The notes under the pieces were generated by a model. It saw only the letters and a program-made list of their open reading frames with translations, did no database searches and had not been told where the DNA came from. Shown here in pieces: positions 37,036 through 50,300 of a DNA stretch of 64,000 bases. The stretch spans positions 12,546,164 to 12,610,163 of the forward strand of contig NC_063274.1 in assembly GCF_910591885.1 (NCBI RefSeq). The letters run 5' to 3'. This stretch comes from Bombus terrestris (taxonomy: Eukaryota > Arthropoda > Insecta > Hymenoptera > Apidae). Position numbers and translations under genes: made by a program. The stretch's first letter is position 1. The number at the start of each line of letters is the position of its first letter.

Positions 37036-39846
37036 ATTTGGTAAAAATATGCTCCGATGGAAAGTAAGGGTACGTATATGCAAATGCATTCTGTAGCCAC
37101 GATACGTGGTATGAATACAAACACTGAATATTTGTTCATATTATCCAAATTGTCCTAAAAGTAGGATAACCTAGAATAAAGAAATTTGTATGAATTTTGA
37201 GAACAGGTTAAACTTTCGTGTGGTTTGCCAAAACTAAACCACTGGTACATACGTTGGTTGAGTTTCGGAAATTCAGCATTCGTCGACCGGCAGAACACTC
37301 GGTCCGTTCGAAAATTAACGATTCTTGGCTTTAGAAAAGAAAGTTTCCTCATTATACGGAGATCTTTTCTTTATTAATCCGGAAAGTATAACTCCGCTAA
37401 ACTGAAAGTCCAGTTCGAATCCTGATTTTTCTTGCAATAAGTTTCAGAAAAGCGAACTTCGTCGCGGGGAAGTTTAACAACCGGGCCGCTTCGGCTTCGA
37501 AAACTTTCGATTCGTCATTTTTTGTTTTCCGTAAATCCGCACGATGATTATCGCGTTATCCAGAACTTAAACTATCCAAACATTCTTTCTCCTTTACGCA
37601 GAATACCATCCTCTGAATAACATTTTTATTACGTTTAAAAATTCTACTACTTTTCGTCGAAAGTACTTCACCATCGTTTCGCGAGTTAAACGAACACCGA
37701 AACCTTTCCTACTAACCGTCGACAAGTACATTCGAAAACGTCAGTTTTGCAAGATCAAGCGCGACAACTTGCTAAATCACCGTTCGACCGTCTGCTCTTC
37801 AAATTGCGCCTAATATTCCTTGGTTGCTTGCTCGCGAGCTTACGATCAAAGACTTCATAAAGACTTGGTAGCTGTCTGCATTCGAAAGGTTCCGCGTTCC
37901 TTCCCCATTCAAAATGCTCAGAAACCCCGTAAACTTGCCACGTGGAAAAGAATCAATGAGCTCTTACAGTTACAAAATTACGAAACTTCGGCTCCCATTG
38001 AAGGAGGTGGCGTGTGTTCGCGTCTTTCCGTGCTTTTCGTCGAATATTGCTCGCGGGCCCATGCACCGTGTAAATGTAACTCCGGAGACGATAAGATCGA
38101 GCATAGTAACGCGTGAACACGTTGCAATATATATTCCCGTTGCGTACTTGCTACAAATAACGAAGAGAGCTGCGTACGTTGATGGCGGCAGACACATACC
38201 AAGGGGGAGAAGAGAAATCATAGAAACGTTATCACGCCAGTTCTCCAGCGAACGATGAAATACTCGTCGGTTCCTGTTCGTTCTATCGCTGTACAGTTCC
38301 GTGTCGCTTCGTAGTTTCTGTTTCTGCATGTACACGTGTATGTGCGTTATATGGAGGAGATACGTGCACATGCGTCTACAGGATGTTTCTAAAACGGTCT
38401 CCTAAACTTTACGGATGCGCTCTCTTCACCTTTAAAGAGAGAATACGCATGTATGCTAGAACACGAGTTTCCTTTTGGTTTCGAGTCGTTGACTGTTGAC
38501 TTGAAATTTTCTGAGAATGGAGAAGTCTTGTTTTACGAATCGTAAGGGGAAACGTAGACGACACGTATTCTCAGATCGAATAGGTAAAAATATTTATTGT
38601 TTTGTTATTTTTATTCCTCTATCCGGAGGATAGATCCTGATCCTAGGTGGCAAATTTCTCTTCATTTCTATGTACATTTCATGTTTCAGTTTTTGCAGAA
38701 ATATGATTTTTGCCGTCAACTCGGTTAGCATATTCTAAAGTAAGTAATAACATTTTATTTACTTTCCGAGGATAGGTATAACGATAGATATACATTTCCA
38801 CATTTCCTACATTTTCATGTCAGATGAAAAGATACATACTTTTAAGCTTGTATAGAAGACAAATATCAACAAATGTGAGATGATGAAATTTAAGACGTAA
38901 GATTTATACCACTACACTGTTCAAGGATTAATTAATTAAAATCTATTAAATAAAATACCAGCCTAAATCAAGTTGCTCATCCGATCTACACAATGATACA
39001 GTCAGAGTTCATCCACCGCGTAACCTGTCCTACAAAAAATATCGATCCAGCCGAGAAGAACTGAAAAAATATGCACATCTGAACAATGAAACATTAGGAA
39101 CAGTATATCTTTGTCAGTGTGCCGGAATCAAGTAGAACGTTGCTCTAAAATTTGGGCGTCCACTTTAACAGGCAGCCAAGTACACGTAGTACGCGAAGAA
39201 GTGGAAGGCTTTTGCCAGCGAGGCTTCACCGTTTACGGTCCATTAATATCACTTTAGTAAGTGGGAGTGTAGTTGGACGAAAGGCAATCCGTTTTCATCC
39301 GCTCGTCGTCGTATCCTCGATGGAGAGGATAGGCGGAGACGGCTAGATAGATAGGAAGGAAGGAAGTAAAAGGAAAGAAGTTCGCTTTGCACGAGCAGGA
39401 ACGTGGCTCTCCGTGAACGGATGCAATAATTAAGGTAGATACTCGCAAAGAACTCGGGCGAGAGAAGAGTGTGCGCCGGACGCGTAAAGATGGAGCACGC
39501 CCCCTTAATACCGAGATATAGAAACCATTAATTTACGTCACATTACGCCGCCGGTGTACGATTTCAGTCGTACCACCGTAATAGGGTCTCTGCCAAGCCT
39601 GTATATACTCTAATTTGTTCGCAACGTCGTTACCGTTATGCTAGTTTCCGCTCCCTTTCCTGATGCGCCTAGAGTTTTGGTAACCCGGATGAAATGCACT
39701 TTTTTCGGTCTCCATCCTCTTTGATTTATGACCTACAATTAGAATGAATTTTAGACACGAGGAAAGAAGCTTCTTCTCTTTTCGTGGTTATTCATTTTCA
39801 TTTTATTTGGAACACTTTGGTATTTGGTTACCTTCATTGGATTATA
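37036..39846. other. Non-coding stretch; balanced patch at 39.50-39.65 kb
   Basis: 37820-38370 carries five overlapping frames on both strands without a domain. 38585-39100 is AT-rich. 39500-39650 is unique and balanced, with ACCATTAATTTACGTCACAT and CGCCGCCGGTG words, in the style of a conserved non-coding element. A short (GATA)/(GGAA) run lies at 39343-39366. Confidence 0.4.
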
Positions 39847-40051
39847 TTAGGTTGTCCGAAAAGTGTCTTTCTTTTACAGACACGTTTTTAACAACGATGC
39901 ATCTTTAAACAAACATGAAACCTAATCTGTCAAGCGTTGTGATCTTTATTTTGATAGAACAGAATGGATCATACGTAATTCGATAAAATAATATAAAATG
40001 GAAAATGTTGTGCATCCATTATTTCCTTATAAAACTTTTCGGACGACCTAA
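39847..40051 (+). mobile_element. 205-bp mariner-like MITE with intact termini
   Basis: The element starts TTAGGTTGTCCGAAAAGT and ends with the inverted complement of TTAGGTCGTCCGAAAAGT, so 17 of 18 terminal bases match. It is bounded on both sides by TA (39845-39846 and 40052-40053), the target duplication expected of Tc1/mariner transposition. The 205 bp between are AT-rich and non-coding, so it would depend on a transposase supplied elsewhere. Bases 39847-39998 match the reverse complement of 9258-9409 at roughly 90% by eye, which shows that it is a repeat family. It is probably an internally deleted derivative of a bee-type mariner; that origin is inference. Confidence 0.85.
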
Positions 40052-43000
40052 TAGATATACCAGAAGAGATATGGTCGAGTTACGCAATTTTTAGAATATT
40101 TTATTTTTGTTAGTACTTTAAATTTTGTTAGTATTTTAAATATTGTGATAAAGACTAGCACTTGTATCTATAAAATAGGTATACGATTAAATATCTTAAA
40201 ATTAAACAATCATTTAAATATAATTCAAAGTGTCATGGTCACGCACGGTCCAGATACTAATTAGGGATTAAATTTCCTCGACTTTTTGCTTTAACTTGGA
40301 TAATTTTTACTTGTACTTTTTATTAGATACTACAGTTGTAAATCTAGGAACCATGCGCAATAAGGATTTGGTTCTTTCCTTTTTTCTATTGACATATCTA
40401 ATCGTCTTACATAATACGTATTTATGCAAACAGAGAGGAAATCTACTTTCGCAATTATTATTGAAATATTGGAATACTTCACTAATGACGGTAGATTTAA
40501 TGAGAGATCAAGGATCAAGGCAGGCAAGTGTAAGCTAGATCTTGATCGCGATACAGCAATTTCTGCTCAAATGTGATGAATGGCTATGCCAAGTCAAAGC
40601 TATTAAGCAATTTAATCGCGCCGTTCTTCTTAATGATTATCCGTCTTTCATTGTATTTATAAACTAAAATTAATTTCAAGTAATTCATTAAATCGTTCTT
40701 TCAGTATCAGACGTATCTATATCGCTCGTTTTGAGGAGTGTATCGTTGTCAATGAACATTACCGTCAGCATTTATATGTCCGTAACAGGAAATTGCCACA
40801 CAATTTAATCGCTCTTTTAGTACCCAACATCGTCTGAAGTCCATAGAATGTATTTTTATATTTATCTACTAAAAGCTGCCATAAAAAGAAATGTATTCCC
40901 GCTTGTAAAAGAGTACAAATGTCTTACCTAAAAAATGTGAGCAGAAGGACAGGACAAAATTTGTTCATTTTACGGTACTATCCCTACAATATTATATAAG
41001 TTAAATCTTGAACATGTCTTCCCTAAGTTATATTTTGATCATTTAAAACAAAACAGATATTTAACTTGTTTAACCTATTCAGAATACCCAGCCTATATTT
41101 TTCTCTCTAACAAGACCCTTACAATTTTTCCCAATTATATCGCTTTTATGTAAAATGCATAGGAGATACTTGGGATATTTTTATTCCCTAAGAGTTTGCT
41201 ACGGCTCTTCTGTATTCATCCTCTGTTCAGGACGCTTAGCTTCTTATCTAAACTCAGGACGATCGCCACGGCGATGATCCGCGGTGAAACGTCGCCGCTC
41301 GTTATCTCAAAAGTTAATCACCCATCGCGCGCGATCTGGATAGACACGGATAGACTATTACAGCGAGGAGTTAATGCAAAGTGAAATTAATGGGATCGAG
41401 AGCTGGCGTGGTATCGTGCCAAGGAAACCTCGTCGTAATCCGTCAGCTTATTACGGTAGAACGAGTAAAGCGACGTCGCGCGGCGTGCGTATGCAAGTCC
41501 TCCTCTTGGACTTTGCACTACCAGTGACACCGGCATAGGACAGCACGCGCCAGTTTTCCTCTAGGAATTCGGCTTTGACGCATTCCTGCGCGAAGAACTA
41601 CAAATTCCATCAGAACGATCTATCAGAGATTATTCTGTTTTTTTTTCTCTCGATATCTTTTCACGAGTTCAATGGGATTGGGGTCTACCTTTGTGCAACC
41701 TGGATACTCATAGAGAGATAGAGATAGTTGATCTAATAAGTTTTCAATGAACAAATGATAGTTAGCAATAGCATAGTTGATTCATGGCGAGTATTTCATA
41801 GCGATAGATTTATGACGCTATAATTAATTTGGATTACGCTTTTGTTCATATGGACACGAAAAGGTACCATTAAATTGCAGGTGTTTGGAAACGAGTTTGT
41901 GATCTCGTTATCAAAAATATAAAACTGCAAAATCTCTCGCGTAGTGTCGCTACTACGAAATTGCAACGATTTTACATTGCTCATATGCAGCCAGGCTAAT
42001 CCTTTGCACCGAGCTTAAGATTGCAAAATAGTACTTCTTTTCTATCGCCTATTTATTTCGCTTTTCAAGGTATATTTTTTTGTTTCCTTTATAAATTCGC
42101 GACAAATAAATATTAAATATTTGCAGTAAAAATTTCGCAAATTTAAACACGCATGTAAATTTTGTTATCCTTCCCTGTTGGTTGAATATTTTACACGAGC
42201 GTAAATCCTCTAAAGTTGAACAGTAGAACAGAAATTTTTAACCAAGGTAAACTTCAGAAAATCGTAATGTCTGAATGACTTTTTAACGCGAACAAAATCA
42301 TTATAGGTACGCATTTGCGCAGGATTGTAGTTTCTATAACTGGAACGATTCACTTATTCGCCCTTATACATCCCTTACGGCGAGAGCTAAATAATTTCCA
42401 TATTGCCCGGACATTCAAAATCGTTGTTCGATGTATGTACTTCTCGATGGATGATCCTTGTTATCCGTTCGCCTCCTACTTCAAACTTTTTACTTGGACA
42501 TTTATAGATTTTTCGCGGAATTATTCATAAGTCTATTCGCGAGCTCTTCCCGAAGGAAAGACTGTCGATATCGATCAAACTGTACGGAAGTTTGTTGAAC
42601 AAGAAGTTCATATCCTGGATGATATAAATGATATTTGTTTCGAACATATTCCACCTGATGTATATTTTGTTAGTTAAAACGTTCGTTCTTTTATCAGATA
42701 TGTAGAAGGAAGATCATTTTCTTACTTATTAGGCGTGCAAATACACTATGTTTCAATTGAGATACTTGGGACAGTTATTTTAAACAAGAATTGTATGTCG
42801 ATGCTACAATCGATGAACAATCCAACTGTTGAAGTTTAATTTTAAATTGATTTGTTATTCGAGACTGAAAAATATGAAGAAGTCACTGAATTTTAGCTTA
42901 ATCTACATTCTGTTCGGAAGTTGTGGGACAGAGATAATAAGCAAGTCTTGTATCAAAGCGAAGGGAAAATATTAAAGACTATTAAAATTTCGCTTCGAAA

Positions 43001-43439
43001 AAATTGTTCGTATGCTTGTTGAAAATCACGAAATATTTAGTTGTTTCAATCTAAAAACAGAAAAATAGACACTCTGACATTCATTAAATTTTTGCACATA
43101 GGTTTCCGAAATCCAATTCGTTTGATGTTTGTAAAAACCAAACCTTGAATTACCAGCGTTCATTATGCAAGAAGAAAAATACCCAACCTCAGCCTAAATA
43201 ATCGCTTGACAGAAACTTTCGAACGGAATAACAAATAACGTTCATTTCCAGCGTTCAGCTTTGGAATACGTGGAAACAGGAATGTATTACCACGCTCTCT
43301 ACTAAACATACGCAACAACGGGGCATAAAAATCCCCAAGGGTAGCTCGAACGATCCTTGATTCCTTCGGGTGGGTAAAACGACACTGCGAGGCGTCATTG
43401 TGGTAAACAAAGAGGGAGACAGCGACTCGGAATTTTGTC
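40052..43439. other. AT-rich stretch with a CpG-rich patch at 41.26-41.60 kb
   Basis: No frame here resembles a known protein. 41260-41600 is GC-richer with words such as GACGTCGCGCGGCGTGCG and could be regulatory. The remainder is AT-rich with no repeat family found. Confidence 0.45.
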
Positions 43440-46240
43440 GTCCAACTAGCGGTCGGTTTTCACGAAGGTGTCCGGCGAGAGTCCATACACGGTGTATCCG
43501 GTAAACGTGCTATCCATAAAAGTCAATGGCCGGACGTTCTTCTCGCGTTGTTGTCTCTCGCAAATGCCAGATAAATGGCTCTCTAGAGTCTCGACGACAC
43601 CAACTAATACCCAACTCGTATTCTCCTGCTCTTCGCCTATCCCTAGCGTGTAGAAGCATACGCACGTCTCCATATATACGTATAGGTGTTTGCGTGTTTT
43701 AGTGGAAGCAGATAGGTCAGCCGATATCAATATAGAAAACTGGACATCGGGGACCAGAACGGGTCTCGTAAGGCTACGCCTTCTCGACAGCCGTGCTCGC
43801 TAATATCGAAGGCGAATGACTTATGGGCAGTGTCCCGTGTTCACCGGGACCTTTTGACCAGCTTCGCGGAACCGAAGCGTCGACAAGGGTTGCACGAGGC
43901 CGCTGCACCCCTTGATACCAGTCGAAGGGACCTTCGAAGTTAGGGACGAAACGACTCCAAGTCGCGTGTGACTCGCATACGAATGGAAACAGACACAATG
44001 GAAATGTAATTTCATTCGACGGCCGCCTAGGACGCGGGACATATTGAATTCTTCTTTTGACTGGGTGGAGGAACACGCCATGGTGGCTTGTTGTAATCGT
44101 TGTTCGCCCTCTCTTCGCGAAGAGAGTGTTTCCTTTCTTGGATGACCCGGAGGGATAGTTTGAATTTTTCCTGCTCATTGGCCTGAGGGGCTTGAAAGAA
44201 TGGGGTTGTTCGTATCTGTACTAGGTTATACTCGCTGCTTTGTTTGATATCGCGTTAAATATTAATAAATATGAAGCACGTGTCCGTTGCAAACTGCATC
44301 GCACCGTGTTCGCTGTAAACTGAATATATCCGTGATAAACCCGCGGGCGAGTTTCCTCTCGTACGATCTTTATAGGTCATACGTATATAATGAAATTGGC
44401 ATGACAGAAGTGTCGTGACTCAGGTTTATTTAGTTTTTTCTAGGAAAATTGTTTTGATCGTTTATTTGGAAATTTGCCGACAGCTATCGTTGGACAAGTT
44501 TTATCGTCGCGCAATATTGTAATATATCCATTTGAAACTGTCTTATGGTTACTACACAAGGGGAAATTAATATCTACTTGAAATGGCTGAATGAACAATT
44601 AGCTGCAATTCGGTCTATATCTTTTAACATTTTATAACCTTCTATCTATGTACATACTCAAATAATGCAATCCTTGAAATAGTTTTAAGATTTGCAAAGA
44701 TTCGATTACAAGAATTTTCGAAATCTTATCGTAGCTTTGGTAAATTTCAAACAACGATGATACGGATACGTTGGTAGATACGTGTCGTGCGTAGCTCGAA
44801 TCGTCAAACTTCTCCCTTCGGGGAAAATGCTTCCATTCTTGACAGAATTGGGGGACGCTTCTACGCAGAATGTAAACTGGTCTCCGGAGGTTTCCGTAGA
44901 TCGCCTGGTATTCGACAAGATCAACTACCAGTACGTTTCAACTGGCCATAAATCGCCGCAATGGCAAAAAATAGGACTCCTTCGGGGTGTTTGTCACCGT
45001 GAACTGTTTTTCCTCCGGACATTATTTGGGGAATTCTTTTCTGATAGTTTTGCCCCTTCATGGTACTTTCTCTGAAACGATATCCGCTTACTGTAATGGC
45101 TGCTGGAAGTGGTTCTTCTTTTAAAACACTTTGAATTGAAACCTTTGATCTCAGATTAAATAAGTCACGGAGATATTTCGAATCTTTCAGTTTATTCCAT
45201 GTCTCTGGGGTTATTGTCTTCTATTTCTTAATTCATTGTTGTTAGAAGATAATGTTGTTACAGAAAAGGAAAGCAAAACATACCTCACAAAGGCGATCCT
45301 ATCCTTTGATACAGTTTCTTGTATAATGTCGTATTGATTATAACTTTTTTACCGTAATAACAAGGAGAAAGAAAAGGAAAATATTATCCCAGATATTTAT
45401 CATGACTTTAATTCAATTTTTGTATACAAAAAAAAAAAGGAAATAATTGTTACATAACATTTTAAATCTTCCGCTTACTATATTCACGATCCAAATATCT
45501 CCTACAAAAAAAGAAACATAAAACGAAAAGAAAACCACAAAACAAAGAATCATAACAAAATTAACCATTTAAAGGCCAAACAATGGCAGTGATTTGCTCG
45601 GAAGCCTCAATGGATCTCGATGTCACATTCACCGGCGCGATTGTCGAGCCGATCGTCGAGCTTCTGTTTGATAACCGAACTCTTCAGGAACGAATTCGCG
45701 GCAGTGACTTTGCAAGGAATTTCTGGCAAGCACTTGTGGGTGTCGTAGATCGCGTGGCATTCACCGTCTCCGGTCTGAACGGGGCTATTCTTCCATTGAG
45801 AGCCGACTGGGCGTGGAACGAGTCTTGCAGCATCTAAATTACTCGAATTCCAAGAGCCACGGAACGATCAAGCGAGGATCGGTGTTCTCTCGTAGGCGCA
45901 GGTTTGCACGCTAGGTGACTTCATGGTATGGCGATCGTCGTTTTCAGAAGGCCGTCTTTGTGGATCCTTCGTGCACTCACGGTGAATGCCTGAAAATATC
46001 CCAACGGTGTTTGTCAAGGTCTCGAAACGGTGAGTAACAACGGCAATATGGCAAACTCTGTCCCCTTTAGGTCGCGTTGTCGCAGATCGGCCGACGTTCA
46101 TTTTATTGACCCCATCGGGGTAAGTCGAACCCCTCGGTCTACCGGCATAACTGGCCTCCCTAATGGTTCTTGATTGAAATCTTGCTGATTTCTGACCTTC
46201 CTGCACCGCCTCGGACAACAGACGACGTTTATTGATTCGT
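43440..46240. other. GC-richer patch with coding-like fragments and an internal ancient duplication
   Basis: Four GC-richer islands (43.44-44.18, 44.76-45.07, 45.58-45.84, 45.87-46.22 kb) are separated by AT-rich DNA. Minus-strand frames inside them end in stops at 43446, 43774, 45868 and near 45619, and several use C/G-ending codons in long runs. One minus frame reads ...GECHAIYDTHKCLPEIPC... (about 45770-45710). The same core, in the same frame, reads VEYQAIYGNL at about 44920-44890, indicating a duplication. The plus strand is also open over both copies. I recognise no family. It may be exons or fossil exons of a small diverged family; no start, splice chain or promoter can be established. 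Confidence 0.3.
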
Positions 46241-47770
46241 CATATTTTACCCGCCTCTATTTTCTTTCTTTTTATGCTCGTAAAGTTTGGAAAAACTTGT
46301 GTGAAATTTGAGCGAATATTTTGGTAAAGAACATATGGGTATTTCGTTTCTCATCCTTATCGAATATTTAAGTAAGCATTGTTTTATTACGTAACTCATT
46401 GGTTAGTGTAGTAGTAATTCAGTACTATACGTACATTTCCTTGATATTATAATTCCTTCTTTTTACCAGTGTAAGTAATTTTATGGGGTATAACAATTTA
46501 CTTTAATCGGGTTTAATTTTAAACCTATTTTACTATGTACAAATTTTGTCAAATCATTTCGACGAATACTCATAATCAGTAAGAACATAACATGAAAGAA
46601 TCACAGTATTAAAAGTAACAGTCAAACATGTCTCATGCTCTCACCTTCTCACACACTATCGCATACACATCACTGTCTATACCTTTAAAATCTCCTAACC
46701 AATACACGTGCTCAACTATCAACTCAACTCAACTCATCGGGAAGTCGAATTTTTTCAGTGTCAATCGTCCGCCACGCAAAGGTGACGACCCAAGCGAGTT
46801 AGCGTTTTATTCTCGACAGGCTATCGCGACAGGTTCGCGGTGAAAAGTTGGAAAATTTCGGTCCGACAAAGAGACCGCCGATCCCGAAGGTGCTCGCCGG
46901 CTCGGAGTTACGCCGTTGAAATTGAACTTCGCCGACCCTTTGGAGCAGCCGTAGTAACTATCGGAAATTGAACACTCATAGCGGCACGCGCTGATGGTGC
47001 ATGTGCACGCACACACGCGGCGGAAAATGACGAGAACTCCCGGTGGCCACTCGTATATAGCCGGCAGCGACCGGAAACGCAATTCTGCCGCGTCCAGGTC
47101 GAATTCACGGCCGATCAGGCCGTTCCGAGAAATCAATAACGCTTTAAATCCTGACGATTAAAATCTTGGCCTATCACGTTGCGCGGCTAGCGCCCATTTC
47201 TTTGTTGTGTCGCTCGGATTTCGCTTCGAAGTGAACCAAATACCTTCGATAGCGACACTCAGAAGGGTTATTTAATTGGTTTCCTATCGAATGGAAATGG
47301 AAATGGAAGCTGGATGAAATTTATTAAACTCGTGCAGGATCGTTTTATTTAATTTCTATTCCTAGAGAGGAGATTTAATTCAGCTATAGAGGAACGCAAA
47401 ATTATTTGTTTGCGCACCTAGAATATTTTTCTTGCTTTTTGCCTCTGCGAGGAATCGTTTGCTTTGATGCGGCAAATGTTTAGAGAAGCGGTGTTTATAT
47501 TTGTTCGGGTAGTCGTGTTTGTTCAAAGTATAAGGCATTTGATATCTTTTTCCAAACGAGATCACGCGTTTTAATCCCTGTGTTACCGTTTCTACGTTAC
47601 ATTGCTTGCGGAAACTATATTTACGTAAGTAGTATTATTTAAAAAGGAGCAAAAAATTTGGAGAAGCATTTTAACCAATCATTTTTCTAGTATCCTGCGA
47701 AGTACTACGACTGTTACACGTTACGTTTCGTCCAAAAATTCGCGTTTTCACTTCAATTCTTCTTGCAGCC
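46241..47770. other. Non-coding stretch with a CpG-rich block at 46.74-47.24 kb
   Basis: 46241-46740 is AT-rich and ends in a short (CAACT)n run near 46722-46738. 46780-47240 is CpG-rich, with two overlapping minus frames (66 and 109 codons) lacking any domain. A triple ATGGAA repeat lies at about 47291-47308. Confidence 0.45.
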
Positions 47771-47992
47771 ATGAAAAAAGGGAAAAAAGAAAGACTTGAA
47801 GCCAGGATTTGTAATGTACTCGGCGAAATAAATTCAGATCTGAGAGCTCGCGTGCGACGTACGAGGATAAAACGGTTCCAAGTGAAATTGAAATTCGTTA
47901 CGTCGACAGAACAAGATATTCGACGTGCCAAAATCTATGAGCGAGCCGACGTGCCAACCGGCGGAGAAACAACTTGTCGAATACTAAAGTAG
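47771..47992 (+). other. Candidate small exon or ORF after an acceptor-like site
   Basis: A pyrimidine-rich stretch ending TTCTTCTTGCAG abuts CCATGA, so a plausible 3' splice site is followed within two bases by an ATG. The 73-codon frame is charged and basic (MKKGKKERLEARICNVLGEI at the N-terminus) with a mix of ordinary codons. No domain is recognised and no donor or partner exon was identified. Two other frames, one on each strand, overlap its 3' part. It is a weak candidate, kept because the junction is unusually good for this window. Confidence 0.15.
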
Positions 47993-49440
47993 CCCGAAGT
48001 TTTACGCGAGCGATTCGCGGTGTCGGAACGAATGTGCCGGATTGCATCGGTTTCTACCCCGACCAGAAATCGAAATTGCTGGACCGCGAACTTCTGGCTG
48101 GGAATGTCGGCCAGCCGCGGGGGATTATTTCCTGCGTTGTCGATTGTTACGTAAATGGAAACTTGCTTGGTAATTATTCCACCATGCAATAATTATCGGA
48201 AGCGGCCAAGTTTCAGCGATAGAAGTGGTAATTAATCGTTCCATCGATACTTCTTGCATTTTTGGCTGTTGCGCGTAAGTACCTCGTGACACGTTTTTAA
48301 CACAAATAACGTGTAATTATAACATGTAGTTCCGAATTTCGCTTTTATTCTCTCCATTTACTTTATAATGTATTTTAGAATTATTGTAGGTCAACTCTGC
48401 TTCTGATAGTAGAGTGAAAGCGACAGGAACAGTTTTACCTAATGAACGTGTGTTTGACTTTGATTTATTTCTTTAATAGAGATATTTTAAAAGTGAAGTA
48501 GACATCTTTCATCGGTGTTGCACAGTTATGAGTGAAAAGATTATATAATTCTTTTCGAAGATACTTTTCCAAGATGCGCTTTTAGTCGATATTTCGTAAG
48601 AATAGCATATGCTATTGTTACGTTAATTTGGAATAAGTGGACGTTGCCTGTGATTGATGTAGAGAGAAGCTAGTAATCTGTTAGTTAAACAAGCCACTCG
48701 ATTGACTGCTTCAGTTTGAACAATGCGAATTACGTTCGTGACCGATCACAAGACCTATTGAATCATACATGGGACATTGTTTTTGTAAGCAGCACTTGAG
48801 TTACTGCGCTTAGGGATTGCTCCATTAAAGTAAATTAGTTGCTTCTCTGGAAACATTGTTTGAAGCTATTTTTGTAGATCAGAAGTATGAAGAGGCATAT
48901 AAATGGCCTAAAGTTAAATCTTTTAACGATGACAATTTTTATAAATAAGGAAGTTTACAGAAAATACTTGACATCCATAGAAATAATATACCAAAATGAA
49001 CCTAATTCTCACTAAGATTAACTGAACACAAACTTCATTTAGTATTTACTACTATAAAGATCAGATTCCAATAATAAAGTAGATACTCAGCTAACGTACG
49101 CCCCATTCTGACGAATCGTTTTCATGTTTCATCCTCAAATTGCGTATATTTCAATTACCTTTTAAGACCAACAAAACTACGCTTATATGGCCTATACTTA
49201 CTTCGAGCCTTATACCTCTGTTCATGGCACTTTGTTCCGGAAATACCTCCAATTATGAGTCCCCATTAACTTAAGCAGGATAAAATAAGTGCAGTATAAA
49301 TATGATCAAGGAATTTCCAAGGACTTGATTCGATTACCATCAGCTGTATCAGATTCAGATCGGAATTTCTCGGCAGTCGTCCGAATACCGTTAACTCAAG
49401 TAAGTAACTCCGCGAGCTATTTGGTTTCATGAACGAGCTC
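47993..49440. other. Balanced patch to 48.25 kb, then AT-rich, no gene
   Basis: 47993-48250 is unique and GC-balanced (antiparallel frames of 72 and 84 codons, neither with a domain) and could be a conserved non-coding element. 48251-49260 is AT-rich with nothing recognised. Confidence 0.4.
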
Positions 49441-50300
49441 AAAGGATAACGGGAGAGGGGAGGGGGTTGGATGGGTCGATGATCAGCGCAAATGCTCCGG
49501 GCAAGGGGCTCGAAATCATCGGTTTCGCGATATGTACGCTCTCCCAGGCGATGCTGGAACCTCGAGGGCCCCGACACAACGCTCGATACGCGCTTATCGT
49601 ACAGAGACGGATGCTCCATTATGTCCACATGCTCGACATGCCGGCCGCTTCAATTGAATCGTTCGCCAGATTACCCAATGACGCATAATGCCCGCCCGTG
49701 CTGGCCTCTACGTCTGTACGTGAAATCGTACACACGTATACAGGCATGCAAACACAACGCCGATTGGGGCACGCGCGCACCCTCTTGCTCACCTCTCTTA
49801 CCCGATCGTCCTCATTCTCTTCCACCCCTATGCAGTTTCTGCCCCCCATGCACAGCCTTTCACCCGCCACTACCACCATCGTCGTTGCCGAACGGATGCA
49901 GGTATGCAGCTTCGCGGACTATTGTGGCCCTCTGAGTAATTCCAGACACGTAAAAGCAATTCTCGGAATCCTCCTCATTGTTATGCAATCACGGCTGCCG
50001 GCCAGCGCAAACCGAACGGGATCATAATTTTGTCGAGAAGCCGGTAATGCCGCGGCGGCCGTGCCGCTGACGCGCCAAGTGTCCTGTTTCCTTTGACGCA
50101 CGTAACGTATGCGACGATACGCGGACTACCACGCGATCAGGGGGTTGCTGCCTTGGCCACGCGACTGCGTACCACCCCGCGGCTCGGCCGCAATCGCTGG
50201 AATTCACATTGGACACCGTCTGCGCCCAACGATCGCTCATACTGATGACAAGTACAGGACCGGTACTCCTCTATGTGAATGGAAGATAGTTCACACTTAC
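49441..50300. promoter_or_regulatory. CpG-rich block of about 0.85 kb
   Basis: The longest continuous GC-rich block of the window. Nine frames of 60-147 codons overlap on both strands, as expected from scarce stop codons, and none has a recognisable domain. 50040-50240 is particularly CpG-rich (GCCGCGGCGGCCGTGCCGC type words). It could be a CpG-rich promoter or a transcribed non-coding exon; no core promoter is convincing. Confidence 0.25.

Noticed and set aside
37413..37422. GTTCGAATCC resembling a tRNA T-loop
   Set aside because: Flanking bases do not form a T-stem and no acceptor, D or anticodon stem fits; a similar word at 8935 also fails.
43446..43730. Minus frame ending GYTVYGLSPDTFV, reminiscent of a fibronectin type III strand
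   Set aside because: Only about ten residues resemble it; no complete domain or conserved Trp in place.
45700..45780. C-x8-C spacing in a minus-strand frame, reminiscent of the last cysteines of odorant-binding proteins
   Set aside because: The remaining cysteine spacing, length and C-terminus do not fit the family; one motif is not enough.
45979..45990. ACGGTGAATGCC, similar to part of mature miR-124, with an inverted copy at 45757
   Set aside because: The miR-124 seed is absent and the flanks do not fold into a precursor-like hairpin; sequence around the two copies is otherwise unrelated.
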